Both the position numbers and the translations under genes were made by a program. Shown here in pieces: positions 10,276 to 22,475 of a stretch of 64,000 nt of DNA (the stretch's first letter is position 1; each line of letters begins with the position of its first letter). The notes below the pieces were generated by a model. That model saw nothing but the letters and a program-made list of their open reading frames with translations. It was not told where the DNA came from and ran no database searches. Source of the DNA: Pollenia angustigena. Lineage: Eukaryota; Arthropoda; Insecta; Diptera; Polleniidae. The stretch spans positions 214,686,208 to 214,750,207 of the forward strand of contig OV884058.1 of the NCBI GenBank assembly GCA_930367215.1. Reading direction: 5' to 3'.

Positions 10276-10896
10276 TATAAAGTGTATTTTTTAGGACCAT
10301 AAACTTAAAATGGTAGACAACACAAAAAAATTTTATTCGCAGATTGATACACGGCATTTCGATTTGAAACTGATTTAAAACAAATAGACACCGCTCCTAT
10401 CCTTGACGAAACGCATTGCAGACGTCCAATTTTGTTTCCCTTTTTCGAATAAAATGAACAATGTTGACCTCCAAGACACCGATTGTTGCTGGTTTATCAG
10501 CACTAACCACTGACTTCACAGCCCTACGGAAAACAATCAATAAGTGTCACATCGCACGGCCTTCAGGTCTAATTGACAGTTTATTTTCTCTTAATCAACA
10601 CATCGCCTTAATTTGTGAAAAAAGTTGCGTCATTTAAATCATGAAGTCACCTTTTAGTTGCGAAAATCAATGGCTGATTTTCAAAGTGGCGTTGTTCAAG
10701 CATGAATCTATTCATAATGATGTGCCTGATCAAAAAGTGAAAATAGTATGACAGTTCGTTTGACAGCTAACTTTTCGTAAGCTCTATGGGACTAAAAAGC
10801 ATCCATTATAAAGCTATGACAATGAACATTTTTAGCCTTCCCAAGATATATCAACCAAATGTGGAAGTTAACTCATTATTTTAGCAGTTTTATTTA

Positions 10897-11032
10897 GGGG
10901 GTAATTTTGTTGTTCACTTCACCTTGCGTTGAGAAAATTTTCATATAAAATTTTTTGAAATTTTGAAAATTCAAAAAATTTTATATGAACATTTTCTCAA
11001 CGCAAGGTGAAGTGAACAACAAAATTACCCCC
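10897..11032. mobile_element. 136-bp near-perfect palindrome, TTA-flanked
   Basis: Two 63-base arms (10897-10959 and 10970-11032) are inverted copies with one mismatch by eye, around a 10-base loop. The ends are GGGGGTAATTTTGTTG and its inverse. TTA flanks both sides (10894-10896 and 11033-11035). A 3-bp TTA duplication with G-rich ends suggests a PIF/Harbinger-type miniature element inserted into hAT copy A; no such palindrome was noticed in copy B. Confidence 0.6.
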
Positions 11033-11564
11033 TTAATGTTTTATTAATTTTTTTTTAAGTCTAATGTTATTTTTGCTAATTTAAATAAAATTAACAGTTT
11101 GACTAATATTGATCTTGTTTTAATGAGTTTGTTGTGTTTTTGCTTCTTTGTAAATGTCTTTTTATTAAATTAAACTCAAATTTTATATCAGGTGTAATTT
11201 AATTTAAATCGGGTAATTTTGCTTCATCTCAAGTGTAATTTTGAATCTTGCTGGTGGTAACACTGCTCACAAGTGGATTTAGCGGCTAAATCCACCAGAA
11301 AAATGAATATAGAGAGACAAATGTATGAACTTTGTATGGTCGTGCAATATCTTTATAAATCTATAGTCTTTGCTATTTCGTTTCTTAAAATTGTGCTTTG
11401 TAAGATTTTACATAAATCTTCTGAATACCTACATCGTCTATAATAAAGGAGTAAAAACCGTTTCATTGCCGATTCATAATAAGAATGTCCCTTAACGGGG
11501 GAACTTAAACCGATTAAAATTTTGATTATCCTAAAATAGTTTTTAATTATCCCCGAAAAAAAGA

Positions 11565-11790
11565 AGTAAGAGTGCTATATTCGGCTTTGCCGAATCTTAT
11601 ATACCCTTCACCATGGTGCGAAAACAACAGAAAGTAATACAAAAACCGTTCTTTAGATTTAAATAAGTCAATTTGGTCCCGCCCACAATTTCTCTGATGT
11701 GGGTGATGGATAACCAAGATGCTTGTATCTAATTTGGAAACTTTGGCTCTTGCCGTACTCCATTCTATATCTTTGAACGGAAGGTGCCAC
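11565..11790 (-). mobile_element. DINE/Helentron-like repeat fragment
   Basis: Left to right it shows GTAAGAGTGCTATATTCGGC, TTTGCCGAATCTTATATACC and CTTCACCATGG, the inverse of the 3' end at 3505-3545. Further right, ATTTGGAAACTTTGGCTCTT matches the inverse of about 990-1025 in the element at 613. It is therefore a minus-strand, internally deleted copy of that family. Confidence 0.6.
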
Positions 11791-12010
11791 GTCTACTTCT
11801 GCAAAAGGGAATTCTGAGAAAAAAGGGCAACTTTAAAAATAAGACAATTTTCATTCTTACTAAGTTATTTTCACTGAAAACATAAACGTTACAAAAACTA
11901 AGCCTCTTCTTATGTATAAATAAAAGGCCTAACTCCACTTTTCGAAAATTTCTCAAATTTGTTATCTAGTTAGCTGTGAACTCTTTGAAAATGATTTTGT
12001 TACTTTATAA

Positions 12011-12090
12011 TTGAATCGTTTATTTCAGAAACCCGTCAACTCTCATTTAAAATAGGCACACTTGACGGGTTTCTGAAATAAACGATTCAA
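12011..12090. repeat. Perfect 29-bp stem with 22-base loop
   Basis: TTGAATCGTTTATTTCAGAA and the bases to 12039 are exactly repeated in inverted form at 12062-12090. No other copy was noticed in the window. It could be a tiny foldback element or a transcribed hairpin; neither is shown. Confidence 0.7.
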
Positions 12091-12837
12091 TTGAAATATG
12101 TTCCATTAAAAAATATGAAAAATTGGTATAGGGTTTTAATCTTATTTGATTTTTTCGGAAGCTACCAACTAGATAAAAGGAAAATATACGTAAAAAATTG
12201 GGCCATTATATACTATATATATAAATATGAATTACTAAGCTTCGCGTGTTTGGCAAATTTCTTTTTGTAGCATTTTAAATTTTGTTAATCCATTTTTCAA
12301 ACCATACTAATTTTCTCTACTTTTTATTTTGACACATCCATTTATAGTCGAACTTCACTATATTATACAGAACTAACATTTTTTCTACTTTTGTTTATAA
12401 AAACTGGTACATATTTAAGTTCGATTATTATTGAACATTTGTTGCAATAATATCCTTATAAGGAATAGTTTAAAGACTTTTGCGTTAAGTGTTTTATTGC
12501 TTGTACGAAATAAAGTGCTGGAAAATAATCTGCTAGTCTACAAAACCTTTTGTGCTGCTTATTTAACTTTTAATGATCCAATTTATTTTAAAAGAAATGC
12601 TGCTACATTTTTGTCCACTAAAGCGAGCGACTGTTGTTAAAATCGTTATCCTGAAACTAAGATACTGCCATGCTACCTTTGCGCTCAGTTAATTTTATAC
12701 CATATTTTTAAGTAATTTTACCTATATATGATTTTTTTTTGTGTATAAGGAGATCAAATTATAATAATTTTTTAAATTTGTTCATTATATAGAAAGCTTC
12801 ATTTTACAGAACTTCACTATACAGATGTTCGAATGTA
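12091..12837. other. AT-rich sequence, no gene seen
   Basis: No repeat ends, RNA genes or coding families are recognisable. Confidence 0.5.
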
Positions 12838-13390
12838 CATTAGTGTGTCCCAAAAAAAAATATTTTGTTATGCCCCACCGATTTTTTGAAGCTTAAAGGG
12901 TAAGAACAAAGTTCAGCAACAGTAAGAGCAAATTCAATTATTTTTTTTGTTAAATTAATCAAAATTTATCTATCTTTTCAACTGAATCATTACTTTTTTT
13001 AACTTCAATATAAATTTTAAAAGTTAAGAAGCATTATTTTTCAAATTTATACTAAATATACAAAAAAATGTCACTAAGGGGACCCAAAAGAGCAAAAAAA
13101 TAAGCGAATCTTATAATATCTGCACAGATAATCAAAGTTTGAGAAGTTTTCATTAAAAAAATTGAGTTAGTAACAAAAAAAAAATCGTGCTAATGGGCCG
13201 AGCAATGACAAAAATTCAAAGAAAGTCGAGAAAACTCGATTTTTGGGTTAAATTCGATTTTAGTGACCTCTAAACCTCTTCCGAAAAAATCTGAAAAAAT
13301 CACAAAAATACTTTACTCTATAAGCTTTCAAAAAATGCTAGGGTACCTATAAAAATCGTAAAAACAAATTTTTTTTGGGACACACTAATG
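12838..13390. mobile_element. Tc1/mariner-like MITE (TA-flanked)
   Basis: The ends are CATTAGTGTGTCCCAAAAAA and TTTTTTGGGACACACTAATG, perfect inverses over about 19 bases. TA flanks both sides (12836-12837 and 13391-13392). The 553-bp interior has no transposase frame. TA duplications and short perfect ends fit Tc1/mariner-type non-autonomous elements. Confidence 0.75.
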
Positions 13391-13392
13391 TA

Positions 13393-14227
13393 CATATGTA
13401 TATATTAGTGTGACCGCAAGTTATATGGGCAATTTTTTTCGTATTTTCACTTGGGAAACCCCTTAGAATGATTCCAAATTAGAAAAAAAATTTGTATAAA
13501 AAATTTTGGATCGTTTGCATAGTTATTAGCCGTGCCTTGAGCCCAAAAAGTTTGCTAAAATGCTATTTTTCTCTCTATGGGTCGCTTAAATTGTTGATAA
13601 CTTCAGTAATATTTACTTTAGAGAAAAACCTTATTTTCAAATATTCTAGGGCTATATCTTATGAACAATGTTGCTCTGTATTAGTTTTCTTTAACATGAA
13701 TATTTTATCTAAAAAAAACCAAATTAAAAAATAACACCGAAATTTTCACATATCTTCGCATTCTTTGCCTGGTGATTACACTACGTGACAAATTTTCAAC
13801 AAAGTCGTGACCAAATGATTCTGACAGCTAATCTTTATGTAAAACTTTCCCCTGAATCCGAATATGAAGTCAGAATGGTCAAAAGTGTAACAGTTTTTGA
13901 GATATTCCAAAATAACCGTTATTTGTGTTTTTAAAAAAGATGATATGACTGAAATGCAAATATCTTCAACAATTTTGGCCCTATTAAAAAACAAAATTAC
14001 GACGTCACAAAAAATGTTTAAAAAACCTATTAAGCGACAAAATATCTTTAATGTATGCTTGTCAAAACTAAAAAAAAAAAAATTTTGAACATTTTTTAGA
14101 GTAAGCCCCTAACAAGCCTGAAATTTTTTTTTCAGAGTCACTTTTGAAACTGAAAATCTTGTCCGATCGAAATGAATTTTTTTTTGTTAATAAGCTAATA
14201 AAGCTAACCCCAATTCACCCCCCCGAA
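13393..14227. other. AT-rich sequence, possible unclassified repeat start
   Basis: TATTAGTGTGACCGCAAGTT at about 13402 resembles the end of the preceding MITE, but no partner end was found. The rest, up to the LOA element, shows no gene. Confidence 0.35.
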
Positions 14228-15723
14228 ATGTCCGAAAATTCATGCCCTAAGTATCCGGCAAAGGGCTTCATAATCCCCGGAGACCCTACTACTACAGCGT
14301 CGGTATCAGGCTGTAGTATGTTGAGTGCTACTGAGACCTCGTCTAGCAAGGTGGTTGCGCCAGGCTCTGCTAGACGGTTAGCTACTAGTGCGCAAAAACA
14401 CACGACTAAGCCGTCAGGCGGTCGTAAACCAAGCTTGGTGCAGGGTTCTTCGAAACCAGGTTTCTCTAAGGCTTCCCAGGTCCGGACGGGAGAAAAACCT
14501 GTCAAAACCCCTTCCTCGGGTGCTGGCTTGACGGTACAGACTCAGTCTGCCAGAAATCCAGTTTCCCATGTGCCGAAACCTGTACACGAAGAATGATTCG
14601 ATGCTCTCTGATGCACCTCCCTTAGCCTCTACGGCACTTACCAAAAAACCCCAAAGGCACATAAATGCATCTAAACGGGCCTTCATAACCAGGCACTCCG
14701 CCTACTAAATCATTAGCCGACTTGGTGAAAAACCGGTTGGTGAGCTCACTGAGCAGGAGAAAACTTCTCTTCAGTGGGCAAAAACCCATATTGAGGGTTT
14801 AACACGTGGACCTCCCTCTGCAGAGGAAGGCAATCCTGAACGGAAGCCAACCGAAGCAGCGCCTAAGCGGCAACGGTCAGGGGAGGACACACTTTCTGGG
14901 ACTAAACGGTCCAAATATACGCCTCAACGGCCGCAAAACAGGTCGTTCAAAGATGTGGCTAAAGACCACCTCATTTGGGCGATCATTGACCGCAACGCCA
15001 GTGACGGCACCATTTCATCCAAGAACTGGAAGCTGGTTGTCGTCGCACTTAGTAGCGCGTTCCTAAATGTCTTAAGGGGTAACCCTGGACCACCACCACA
15101 ATGTGAAGATGCCGGCTGGTATCAAGGTCACATTAAACTGATAGCGTGTGCAGATGAGCGTTCAGCGCTGCTGTACAAGGCTGCCGTGGAGTCCCTGGGG
15201 GAAGTTTGGCAGGGCGCTAAGATTGAGGCAATACCTCTGGCCGATGTACCGCAAAGGCCCAGATCTACTGCCAAGATCCCCGCTGAGCCATCCGACCCCA
15301 AGGAGATCCTGGAAATTATACAGATCAGTAAAACCCAGCTACCCACCCAGGACTGGAAAGCAGTGAGGGTTTCTGAATCTGTTGAAGAGTCCAGGAAGGC
15401 CACTGTTATAATAAACAGTGACTCTGCCGTCACTTCGGAAGACACAGGGGAAGATATTCTTTGGAACTATCTTCCTCCTAGTCTACAATGGTGATGACAA
15501 AGGGAAGCCTCCGGTGACTACCACAACAGCAACAGCATCAACGGAGCATATGGAAGACGATTCCGCTACGTCATCGGTCAATGAAGACACTCAATCGGTC
15601 AGTGGATTTGTGGGTGATTTCTTTGGCAAGATGGAAGTGGCGGACGATGAGGACATCCTTTTGGAATCGGACGACGACCCAGAGGATGCCAATGCCACAG
15701 TCGTCCATAGCGATGAACTATGA
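14228..15723 (+). pseudogene. LOA-type ORF1 (DUF4780-like), frameshifted
   Basis: The first ATG in good context gives MSENSCPKYPAKGF and a Ser/Thr/Pro-rich stretch to 14596. After a frameshift, a second frame (about 14710-15494) reads ELTEQEKTSLQWAKTHIEGL, a basic linker, then DHLIWAIIDRNASDG, AGWYQGH.KLIACADERS, EVWQGAKIEAIPL and LPTQDWKAVRVSES. These blocks match the DUF4780 domain of ORF1 proteins in LOA-like and some other insect retroelements (recalled from family knowledge). A last frame to 15723 carries an acidic tail ending HSDEL. The domain probably binds nucleic acid in the RNP. At least two frameshifts inactivate it. Its stop overlaps the ORF2 start in ATGATGA, a layout suited to termination-reinitiation. 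Confidence 0.75.
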
Positions 15724-18182
15724 TGAAGGTTACACAAATCAACCTTCATAACTCTAAAGCGGCGTTAGCTGCCCTTCTCCTCCGATTGGTTTCAGGCACG
15801 GAGGAGCTTATATGTATCCAAGAACCATTGTTGTATAGAGACAGGGTTTGCGGACTCAGTTTAGACGGCTATAGTACTCTGTACGCAGCCGATCAAGGTA
15901 AGACCAGGGCTTGCGTTATGGTCAAAAACATCCTTAAAGCTTTCATTCTTTCTGATTTTAGCGATAAGGACACCTGCACTGTCGCAGTAGAATGCAGAAC
16001 CAGAACAGTTTTTTTTATGAGCTGCTACATGGCACACGATCAGGGTGCTAATCCACCAAACTCCACAACCAGGAAGGCGATGTCGTATGCCCGCAGGCGC
16101 AACATCCCCCTAATAATATGTGCTGATGCTAATGCACATCATACCATCTGGGGAAGCTCGGATGTCAATCCACGAGGTGAGTCGCTTTTGGACTTCATAG
16201 TAGAAAATGAACTAACAGTAGTTAATAGGGGTAGTGAGCCCACCTTTATTGTAACTAACATAAGGGAGGTTCTTGATGTTACACTTATTAGTGATAAGTT
16301 CGCGGATATGATTAGCGATTGGAATGTGTCAAAAGACTGTTCCTTCTCTGATCACATGTATATTGATTTCAATTTCTCCTTTAGAGTTGATTCAGCTAAA
16401 CCCTACACGAATAGAAGAAGGACCAACTGGTCTATCTATGTGAGTGTACTCGAGGACAAGCTGCCTATGAGCCCGGTTCTCATAGTCAGTGTGTCCATGC
16501 TCGACTCCGCAGTGGAGTCTTTGACTGGTGTCTTAACTGAGGCAACGAACGAATCCTGTAAAAGAATCGACAGGAAGGGCAAAGCTAAGCCCATATGGTG
16601 GAATGCGGAGATTGCTGAAAAACGCAAAGAAAGCAGGAAACTCTTTAATGAGGCAAAACGTAATGGTGTTTGGAACAGTTACAAGTCCTCAGTAAATGGA
16701 TTCAAAAATCTTATAAGGAAGGCCAAGAGACAGTCATGGAGGAATTTCTGCAGCGACGTGGAAAACTCCTCGGAGACAAGTCGGCTACGTAAGATTTTAT
16801 CCTCTAAACCAGCTATTCTATCGTATATACGGACGATAGACGGATCCTGGACCACAAACAGTCGGGACTCCCTTGAGGTCCTGATGAATACACACTTCCC
16901 AGGTTGCACTGATGATGTGCCTAGGGAGGTAACATTTACTGGCACTCGGGATATCTCTAATATTCCGATAACTCGCCATCGTGTGGAATGGGCGGTCAAA
17001 AGCTTCCATCCCTTTAAATCTCCAGGTCCGGATGGCATTATCCCAGCGGATCTACAAAAGAACCTGGGAATATTGATGCCATGGCTTTTGGCAATTTTTA
17101 GAGCCTGCCTGAGTCTCTCATATGTCCCATCAACTTGGACAACATATAAGATCGTCTTCATCCCCAAGAGTGGGAAGACATCTCACACTATGGCTAAGGA
17201 CTTTAGACCAATTAGTCTATCCTCCTTTCTACTGAAAACACTGGAGAGGATTTTGGATAGTCATATTAGATCATCGTTAGGACACAATTCCTTGTCACTG
17301 GCTCAACACGCCTACACGAAGGGAAGGTCCACGGAAACTGCGCTTCACTCATTGGTGGGCCACATAGAGAGATCCCTGCACTACAAGGAATTTGCCTTAG
17401 TTGCATTTCTAGATATTGAGGGCGCTTTCAACAACGTTGAACCTGAATCGGTTATTAACGCAATGAGACATTTGGAAATCGACCCGGCGATTATTCAATT
17501 TGTCAGCAGTATCCTGCACTTCAGGCGTATTGAATCCAACTTGGGCGCCTCGAACATCTCCAAGGTTGCGACTAGGGGCACCCCGCAAGGCGGTATACTC
17601 TCACCATTACTTTGGAATCTGAATATGAATACCCTACTCAGGGCCATGGAAAGGACGTGCTGCAGAACGGTTGCTTATGCGGATGACGTTGCAGTTGTGA
17701 CTCTGGGTAAAGATCCCAGACTATTGTCTGAACTAATGGTGTCCGCATTGGACGTCCTAACAAAATGGTGCCAGGGATGTGGACTGGATGTAAATCCTTC
17801 CAAAACGGAACTGGTACTTTTCACAAGGAGATACAAAATTCCCAAATTTGATACCCCGAGGATAAAGGGGATCTCGCTGGAACTGTCTGACAGCGCCAAG
17901 TATCTTGGGCTAATATTGGACAGCAAACTGAACTGGAGGATGAACACCATTTCCAGGACTAATAAGGCGGCAACTGCATTATATTGCTGCAAAGGGGCCA
18001 TTGGCCTAAACTGGGGAATTAACCCGAGAAATGTATATTGGCTATACGAATGTGTCATTAAACCCATTCTATTCTACGGGGCAGCTGTTTGGTGGCCGGC
18101 ACTCGAGGTGAAGAGTCATCAAATTAGGTTTGAACGTACAATGAGAATGGTGGCGATAGCGGTAACAGATCCGTCGCTTGAT
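15720..18182 (+). pseudogene. LOA-type ORF2: endonuclease and reverse transcriptase (5' part)
   Basis: One frame runs from ATG 15720 through about 820 codons. The N-terminus is an APE-type endonuclease: QINLHNSKAA, ELICIQEPLLY (catalytic Glu), ADANAHHTIWGS and FSDHMYIDF. The reverse transcriptase follows: FKSPGPDGIIPADL, DFRPISLSSFLLKTLERILD, VAFLDIEGAFNNV, TRGTPQGGILSPLLWN and YADD near residue 653. The thumb region has YLGLILDSKLNWR. The frame is uninterrupted until the nested LINE enters at about 18182, just after DPSL; the RNase H continues at about 22738. LOA ORF2 proteins usually exceed 1,100 residues, so 820 plus about 290 fits. The split makes it non-functional, although the catalytic residues look intact. 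Confidence 0.85.
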
Positions 18183-18469
18183 TATCTCATAGAAAACATT
18201 TAATAACTTTTGAAAACATTTTATAACTTTTCTAAAACTAAGAACAACGTTTTACAATAATTAAAACCAAAAAAATTTATATGAAAATTACACAAAAGAA
18301 ATTAAAAATTAAATTAAATTACAATAAACTTGAAAATTTTAAGTGAATACAAAAGTTTTTGTGTTGCGTACATACAATTATCCAGCAACAACAATAACAA
18401 ACAGATAAAAACCTGTTTTTGTCAGAAAAAAACACTCCGAACATAACAACAAACGTTTACTTAAAATCA

Positions 18470-19513
18470 ATGTATCCCACAAAACTAAGAAGTCATAACA
18501 AAAATAAAAGTAAAAACATTAACAATAATAATAAAATTACGGAACAACAACTAAACATTATGCATAAATCAACTACTCCTATGCAAAAGAGACTGAGAGA
18601 AGTGATCGATACTTCTTTTAATGAAAACACAACAACAACTCCTCGTCGTACATGTCCTGCACCTTTAACTAGCTCTCCGTTAAAATTTATACAAGTAATG
18701 GATAATCGTTTCGAAAAATTAACTCAAAATTTACAAACTACTATAGAAGCAATGTTTCGTGAGTGTGAAGATCGTCTCTTAAGTGAGATTGACAAAAGAT
18801 TGAACATTACCATGAGTGACTTACAACATCTATCAGAAAGAGTGTCAACTCTTGAATGTTTAGTGCAAGAAATAAAAAATACAGAGCCGGAAACAACTGT
18901 AGCTTTGAGAAATGAAAATGATGAGCTAAAAAAAGAAATTGATCTTTTAAAAAATTTTGCTAGAAAACAAGAAAATTCTATAGTCGCAAATGATATCCGA
19001 ATAAATAGTATTCCGTACAGTAATAATGAAGATCTTTTCGATATATATCAAAAAATATGTGAATCAATTCAAATTAGTCCACCAAATATTAAAGAAATCT
19101 ATCGTGTTAGAATAAACAAAAACAATAATTATATAAATAAAAAGCAGGGAATTAATAAAACAGCAGATGCTGCAATAATTGTAAAATTCACCTGTCCGTA
19201 TGATAGAAACTATGTTCTTAAATCAATTAGAAGTCATATCAAGTTAAAAAAAGATTCGCTGCGTTTAAATCTTATTGGCTTTAATTGTTCGACACCATTC
19301 TACATAAACGAAAATCTTACTCCTGAAAACCATACAATTTTCCTTCGAGCACATCAACTTAAAAAGGACAAAATGGTTTCAGCAGCATTTACATACCGTG
19401 GAATCGTCTATGTGAAAACTTTTGAAACGGATGAGCCAATACGAATCGATCAGATGAATGATCTAAGCCAGTTTTTTCTTATGCCACATAATAATATACC
19501 TCATATGCTATAA
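18470..19513 (+). CDS. LINE ORF1: coiled-coil nucleic-acid-binding protein
   Basis: An uninterrupted frame of about 347 codons starts at the first ATG (MYPTKLRSH). An Asn/Lys-rich head is followed by a long heptad-type coiled coil (about residues 85-180: LTQNLQTTIEAM, RLLSEIDKRLN, LSERVSTLECLVQEIK, ENDELKKEIDLLKNF). Then comes an RRM-like block (NDIRINSIPYSNNEDL, IKEIYRVRI, DAAIIVKFTCPYDRNYVLKS) and a C-terminal block (FYINENLTPENHTIFLRAHQL). This order is that of ORF1 proteins in insect CR1/Jockey-group LINEs, which trimerise and coat the element RNA. It is the only full-length intact LINE frame in the window, while the partner ORF2 is broken. TTG upstream at 18419 could extend the frame but is an unlikely start. 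Confidence 0.8.
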   Translation: MYPTKLRSHNKNKSKNINNNNKITEQQLNIMHKSTTPMQKRLREVIDTSFNENTTTTPRRTCPAPLTSSPLKFIQVMDNRFEKLTQNLQTTIEAMFRECEDRLLSEIDKRLNITMSDLQHLSERVSTLECLVQEIKNTEPETTVALRNENDELKKEIDLLKNFARKQENSIVANDIRINSIPYSNNEDLFDIYQKICESIQISPPNIKEIYRVRINKNNNYINKKQGINKTADAAIIVKFTCPYDRNYVLKSIRSHIKLKKDSLRLNLIGFNCSTPFYINENLTPENHTIFLRAHQLKKDKMVSAAFTYRGIVYVKTFETDEPIRIDQMNDLSQFFLMPHNNIPHML

Positions 19514-19695
19514 GCTACTAAAACTTCTAGTTTCCTTGCCAATTGCGAATTACTATGTCATTTATGTATTGTCAAAATCTATGACTTCAGTTAATTGTAT
19601 TTTATTTGTTTCTCTTTATTATACTGCTTACAAAACTTATATAGTACTCTCCAAATTGTTAATTGCTTGCATTGCTGTTATTACTATTTTTTATC

Positions 19696-22475
19696 ATGAC
19701 CCTAAACTCTAATAATATGAGGGCTGGATCTAGGGAAAACTTAAGCACTATGGTAAAAATACTTTCGAAAAATATTTCCGGACTTCAAATCTGTCACATA
19801 AATGCCCAGAGTCTAAACAACAAAATGGATGAGTTCCAACAACTTTTTGAAAACAGTAACATAGACATCATATGCGTCTCAGAGACATGGTTTTACCCGG
19901 ATGTTCATAGTGATATGTACAACTTAAATGGTTATAATCTTTTTCGTGCTGATCGATCAACAAATGCTGGTGGTGTTGCAACATATATAAAAACAAATAT
20001 AACCTGTAAAGAAAAGTGTAAAAATCTTGCCTCAGACAACATAGAGTATATACTAGTCGAACTCTCTAACGACACAGAAAAGCTGCTGGTTGGGACTATG
20101 TACAGACCTAATAATAACATCAACATGTATCATATACTGTAAACGCTGAGCACGTGTACTCTCGGTTATGATCATGTAGTATTAATCGGTGACTTTAACT
20201 CAAATATCTTGGTAGACAATAGCCTTGTTGATGATATGAGCTCAATTGGACTTCATATAGTTAATAATAAAATCCCAACACATTTTACGACAACTTCTAG
20301 TACATTATTGGATCTCTGCTTTACTTGTAACAAATCACATCTGCTTCTGTTTGACCAGCTATCGGCATCCGTGTTCTCCAAACATGACTTGTTGTTTGTA
20401 TGTTATGACTTTAATATTGTAAATAACACTACACCACGATTACTAGAATATAGAGATTACAAGAATATCGACTTTCAGTCGCTCGATACTGAGTTATCAT
20501 CCTTAAACTGGAATGATATTTACTATATGGCTACTGTTGACGAACAATTAAATTTTCTACAACAAAATTTGATCTATCTTTTTAATAAATATGTTCCTTT
20601 AAAAGCAAAAGTTATACGAAATGAGAAACCATGGTTTACAAACGAGATAAAAAGTCTAATTGAGCGCAGAAATCATGCTTACAATAGGTGGAAACGTTTC
20701 AGAATGCCAGAATTATATAGTATCTTTAAAAATGCTAGGGCTGCCGTAAACTTAAAAATCAGAATGGCTCAATCGACGTTTTATCACAATAAGTTTCAAA
20801 CATATATTGACTCTGGTAGAAAATGGAGGGAAATTCGTAAAATGGGCTTAGTAAATCGTAGGAATGTCTCTGCATAGGTCCTTGACGTGAACGAATTAAA
20901 CTTTCAATATGCTGGCACACCTATGCCCCCAATAAACACAAATTTTTATAATAACTTGGGTAGTAGTCACAACCAAATAACTTCCTTTCAATTTACACAC
21001 GTAACCAAGGAAACTGTACTTGAAACACTTCTACATATCAAATCTAATGCCGTTGGTTATGATGGATTGCATCCAAAGCTTATCAAGCTTACTCTTCCCT
21101 ACATACTAACCCACTTAACTTATATTTTTAACACGATAATCACAACGTCTACGTTCCCGTCTGAATGGAAGCATGCTAAAATTATACCGATCTTGAAATC
21201 TGATAAGAGCTACCGACCGATTTCAATTTTGCCTTATTTGTCAAAAGTCTGTGAGAAAATAATACACTCGCAAATAAGCCACTACCTTTATACAAAATCC
21301 ATGTTAAATGATAGGCAATCTGGATTTAGACCCAAGCACAGCTGTACTACTGCTCTGATTGATGTCACGGAGGAAATAAGATGCCAAATTGATAAACGAC
21401 AAATGATGTCATTCCTAATACTGCTTGATCACTCCAAAGCCTTTGACACAGTTCATCATTCCATTCTCTGTCTTAAATTAAAGCACATGTGCAATTTTTC
21501 CTCAACAGCATTAAAACTATTAACGTCATATCTAAGTGCCAGATGTCAAAGCGTATCCCACGAAACAAATGTCTCTGAACGTTGCTTAATGCCCAGAGGT
21601 ATGCCACAGGGTTCAATTCTTGGATCTAATGATCTGCCTTTGCAAGTGAAACAATGTAAAATTCAAATGTATGCTGACGACGTGCAACTCTATATAAGCT
21701 GTAAAATATCAGACGCCGCAAATTGCATTCAACTTATAAACGAAGATTTCAATCATATTTATCATTGGGCATCTGCAAATGGTCTAAGCTTAAACCCAAA
21801 AAAATCAGTTGCTATTGTAATTGGACCATTAAAATATATAAACACGTGTCTACCACCAATAAAGGTTAATGAAATGACAATTAATTAAGTTGATACTGCA
21901 AAAAATCTTGGTGTTGTTTTTAACAATCAACTTAATTGGTCAGACCATGTGAAAATAAGCTGTGGAAAAACCTTTTCTATGCTAAGGAACTTATGGATGT
22001 CACAATATTATACACCGATTCACATCCGAATGCTATTAGCTAAAACGTATTTGTTGCCAACACTCATGTATGGGTGCGAGCTTTTTTCAAGTTGCGATTC
22101 GGTTAGTAGGCGAAGGCTCAACGTAACATACAATAATATTGCTAGATATGTATTTGGAATAAAAAGGAACCATAGCATCTCACAATATGCGAAACAGATA
22201 TGTAACATAACGTTTGATAATTATTGACTTGCCGAACTCTATTATTTTTGCATAAGATTATATATAGTCAACAGCCGTCCTACCTTTATGATCGAATCAC
22301 TTTTTCTAGATCGAACAGAGGTTACAAGATTAATAGGATCAGGTATAACAAATCAATTTCTAATCAACACTTCTTTATTAACTCGATTCGTCTCTGGAGC
22401 CAACTACCCCCTCGAATCCAAATCATAAGCAATGCAAGCCATTTTAAATCTGCCCTATTTGAGTACTTCAGTTAA
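19696..22475 (+). pseudogene. LINE ORF2: endonuclease/reverse transcriptase, decayed
   Basis: The endonuclease starts LQICHINAQSLNNKMDEF, then IICVSETWF, GYNLFRADRS..GGVATYI and LIGDFNSN. The reverse transcriptase has VGYDGLHPKLIKL, YRPISILPYLSKVCEKII, LLDHSKAFDTVHH, MPRGMPQGSILGS and MYADDVQLYI. In-frame stops lie at 20140-20142, 20875-20877 and 21886-21888. A frameshift sits near 22225, after which RTLLFLHKIIYSQQPSY and the C-terminus continue. Between SILGS and NDLP, several residues usually present (like PLLFSLYI) are missing, an in-frame deletion. The C-terminus ends ALFEYFS at 22475. It belongs to the CR1/Jockey group; the clade cannot be fixed by eye. It is inactive, although the YADD motif is kept. 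Confidence 0.85.

Larger units (their letters stand above)
9404..11265 (+). mobile_element. hAT-type non-autonomous element, copy A
   Basis: The ends are CAGTGTTGCC and GGTAACACTG. Perfect 8-bp target duplications CTCACAAG flank it (9396-9403 and 11266-11273). An 8-bp duplication with CAGTG ends is the hAT signature. Subterminal GGGTAATTACCC and GGTGTAATT words occur near both ends. It shares its outer 450 and 300 bases, and a central TGACAGTTCGTTTGACAG block, with copy B at 35548-37342 (opposite strand). Copy A has an extra segment of roughly 800 bases (about 9860-10670) absent from copy B. No transposase frame is recognisable. Confidence 0.9.
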
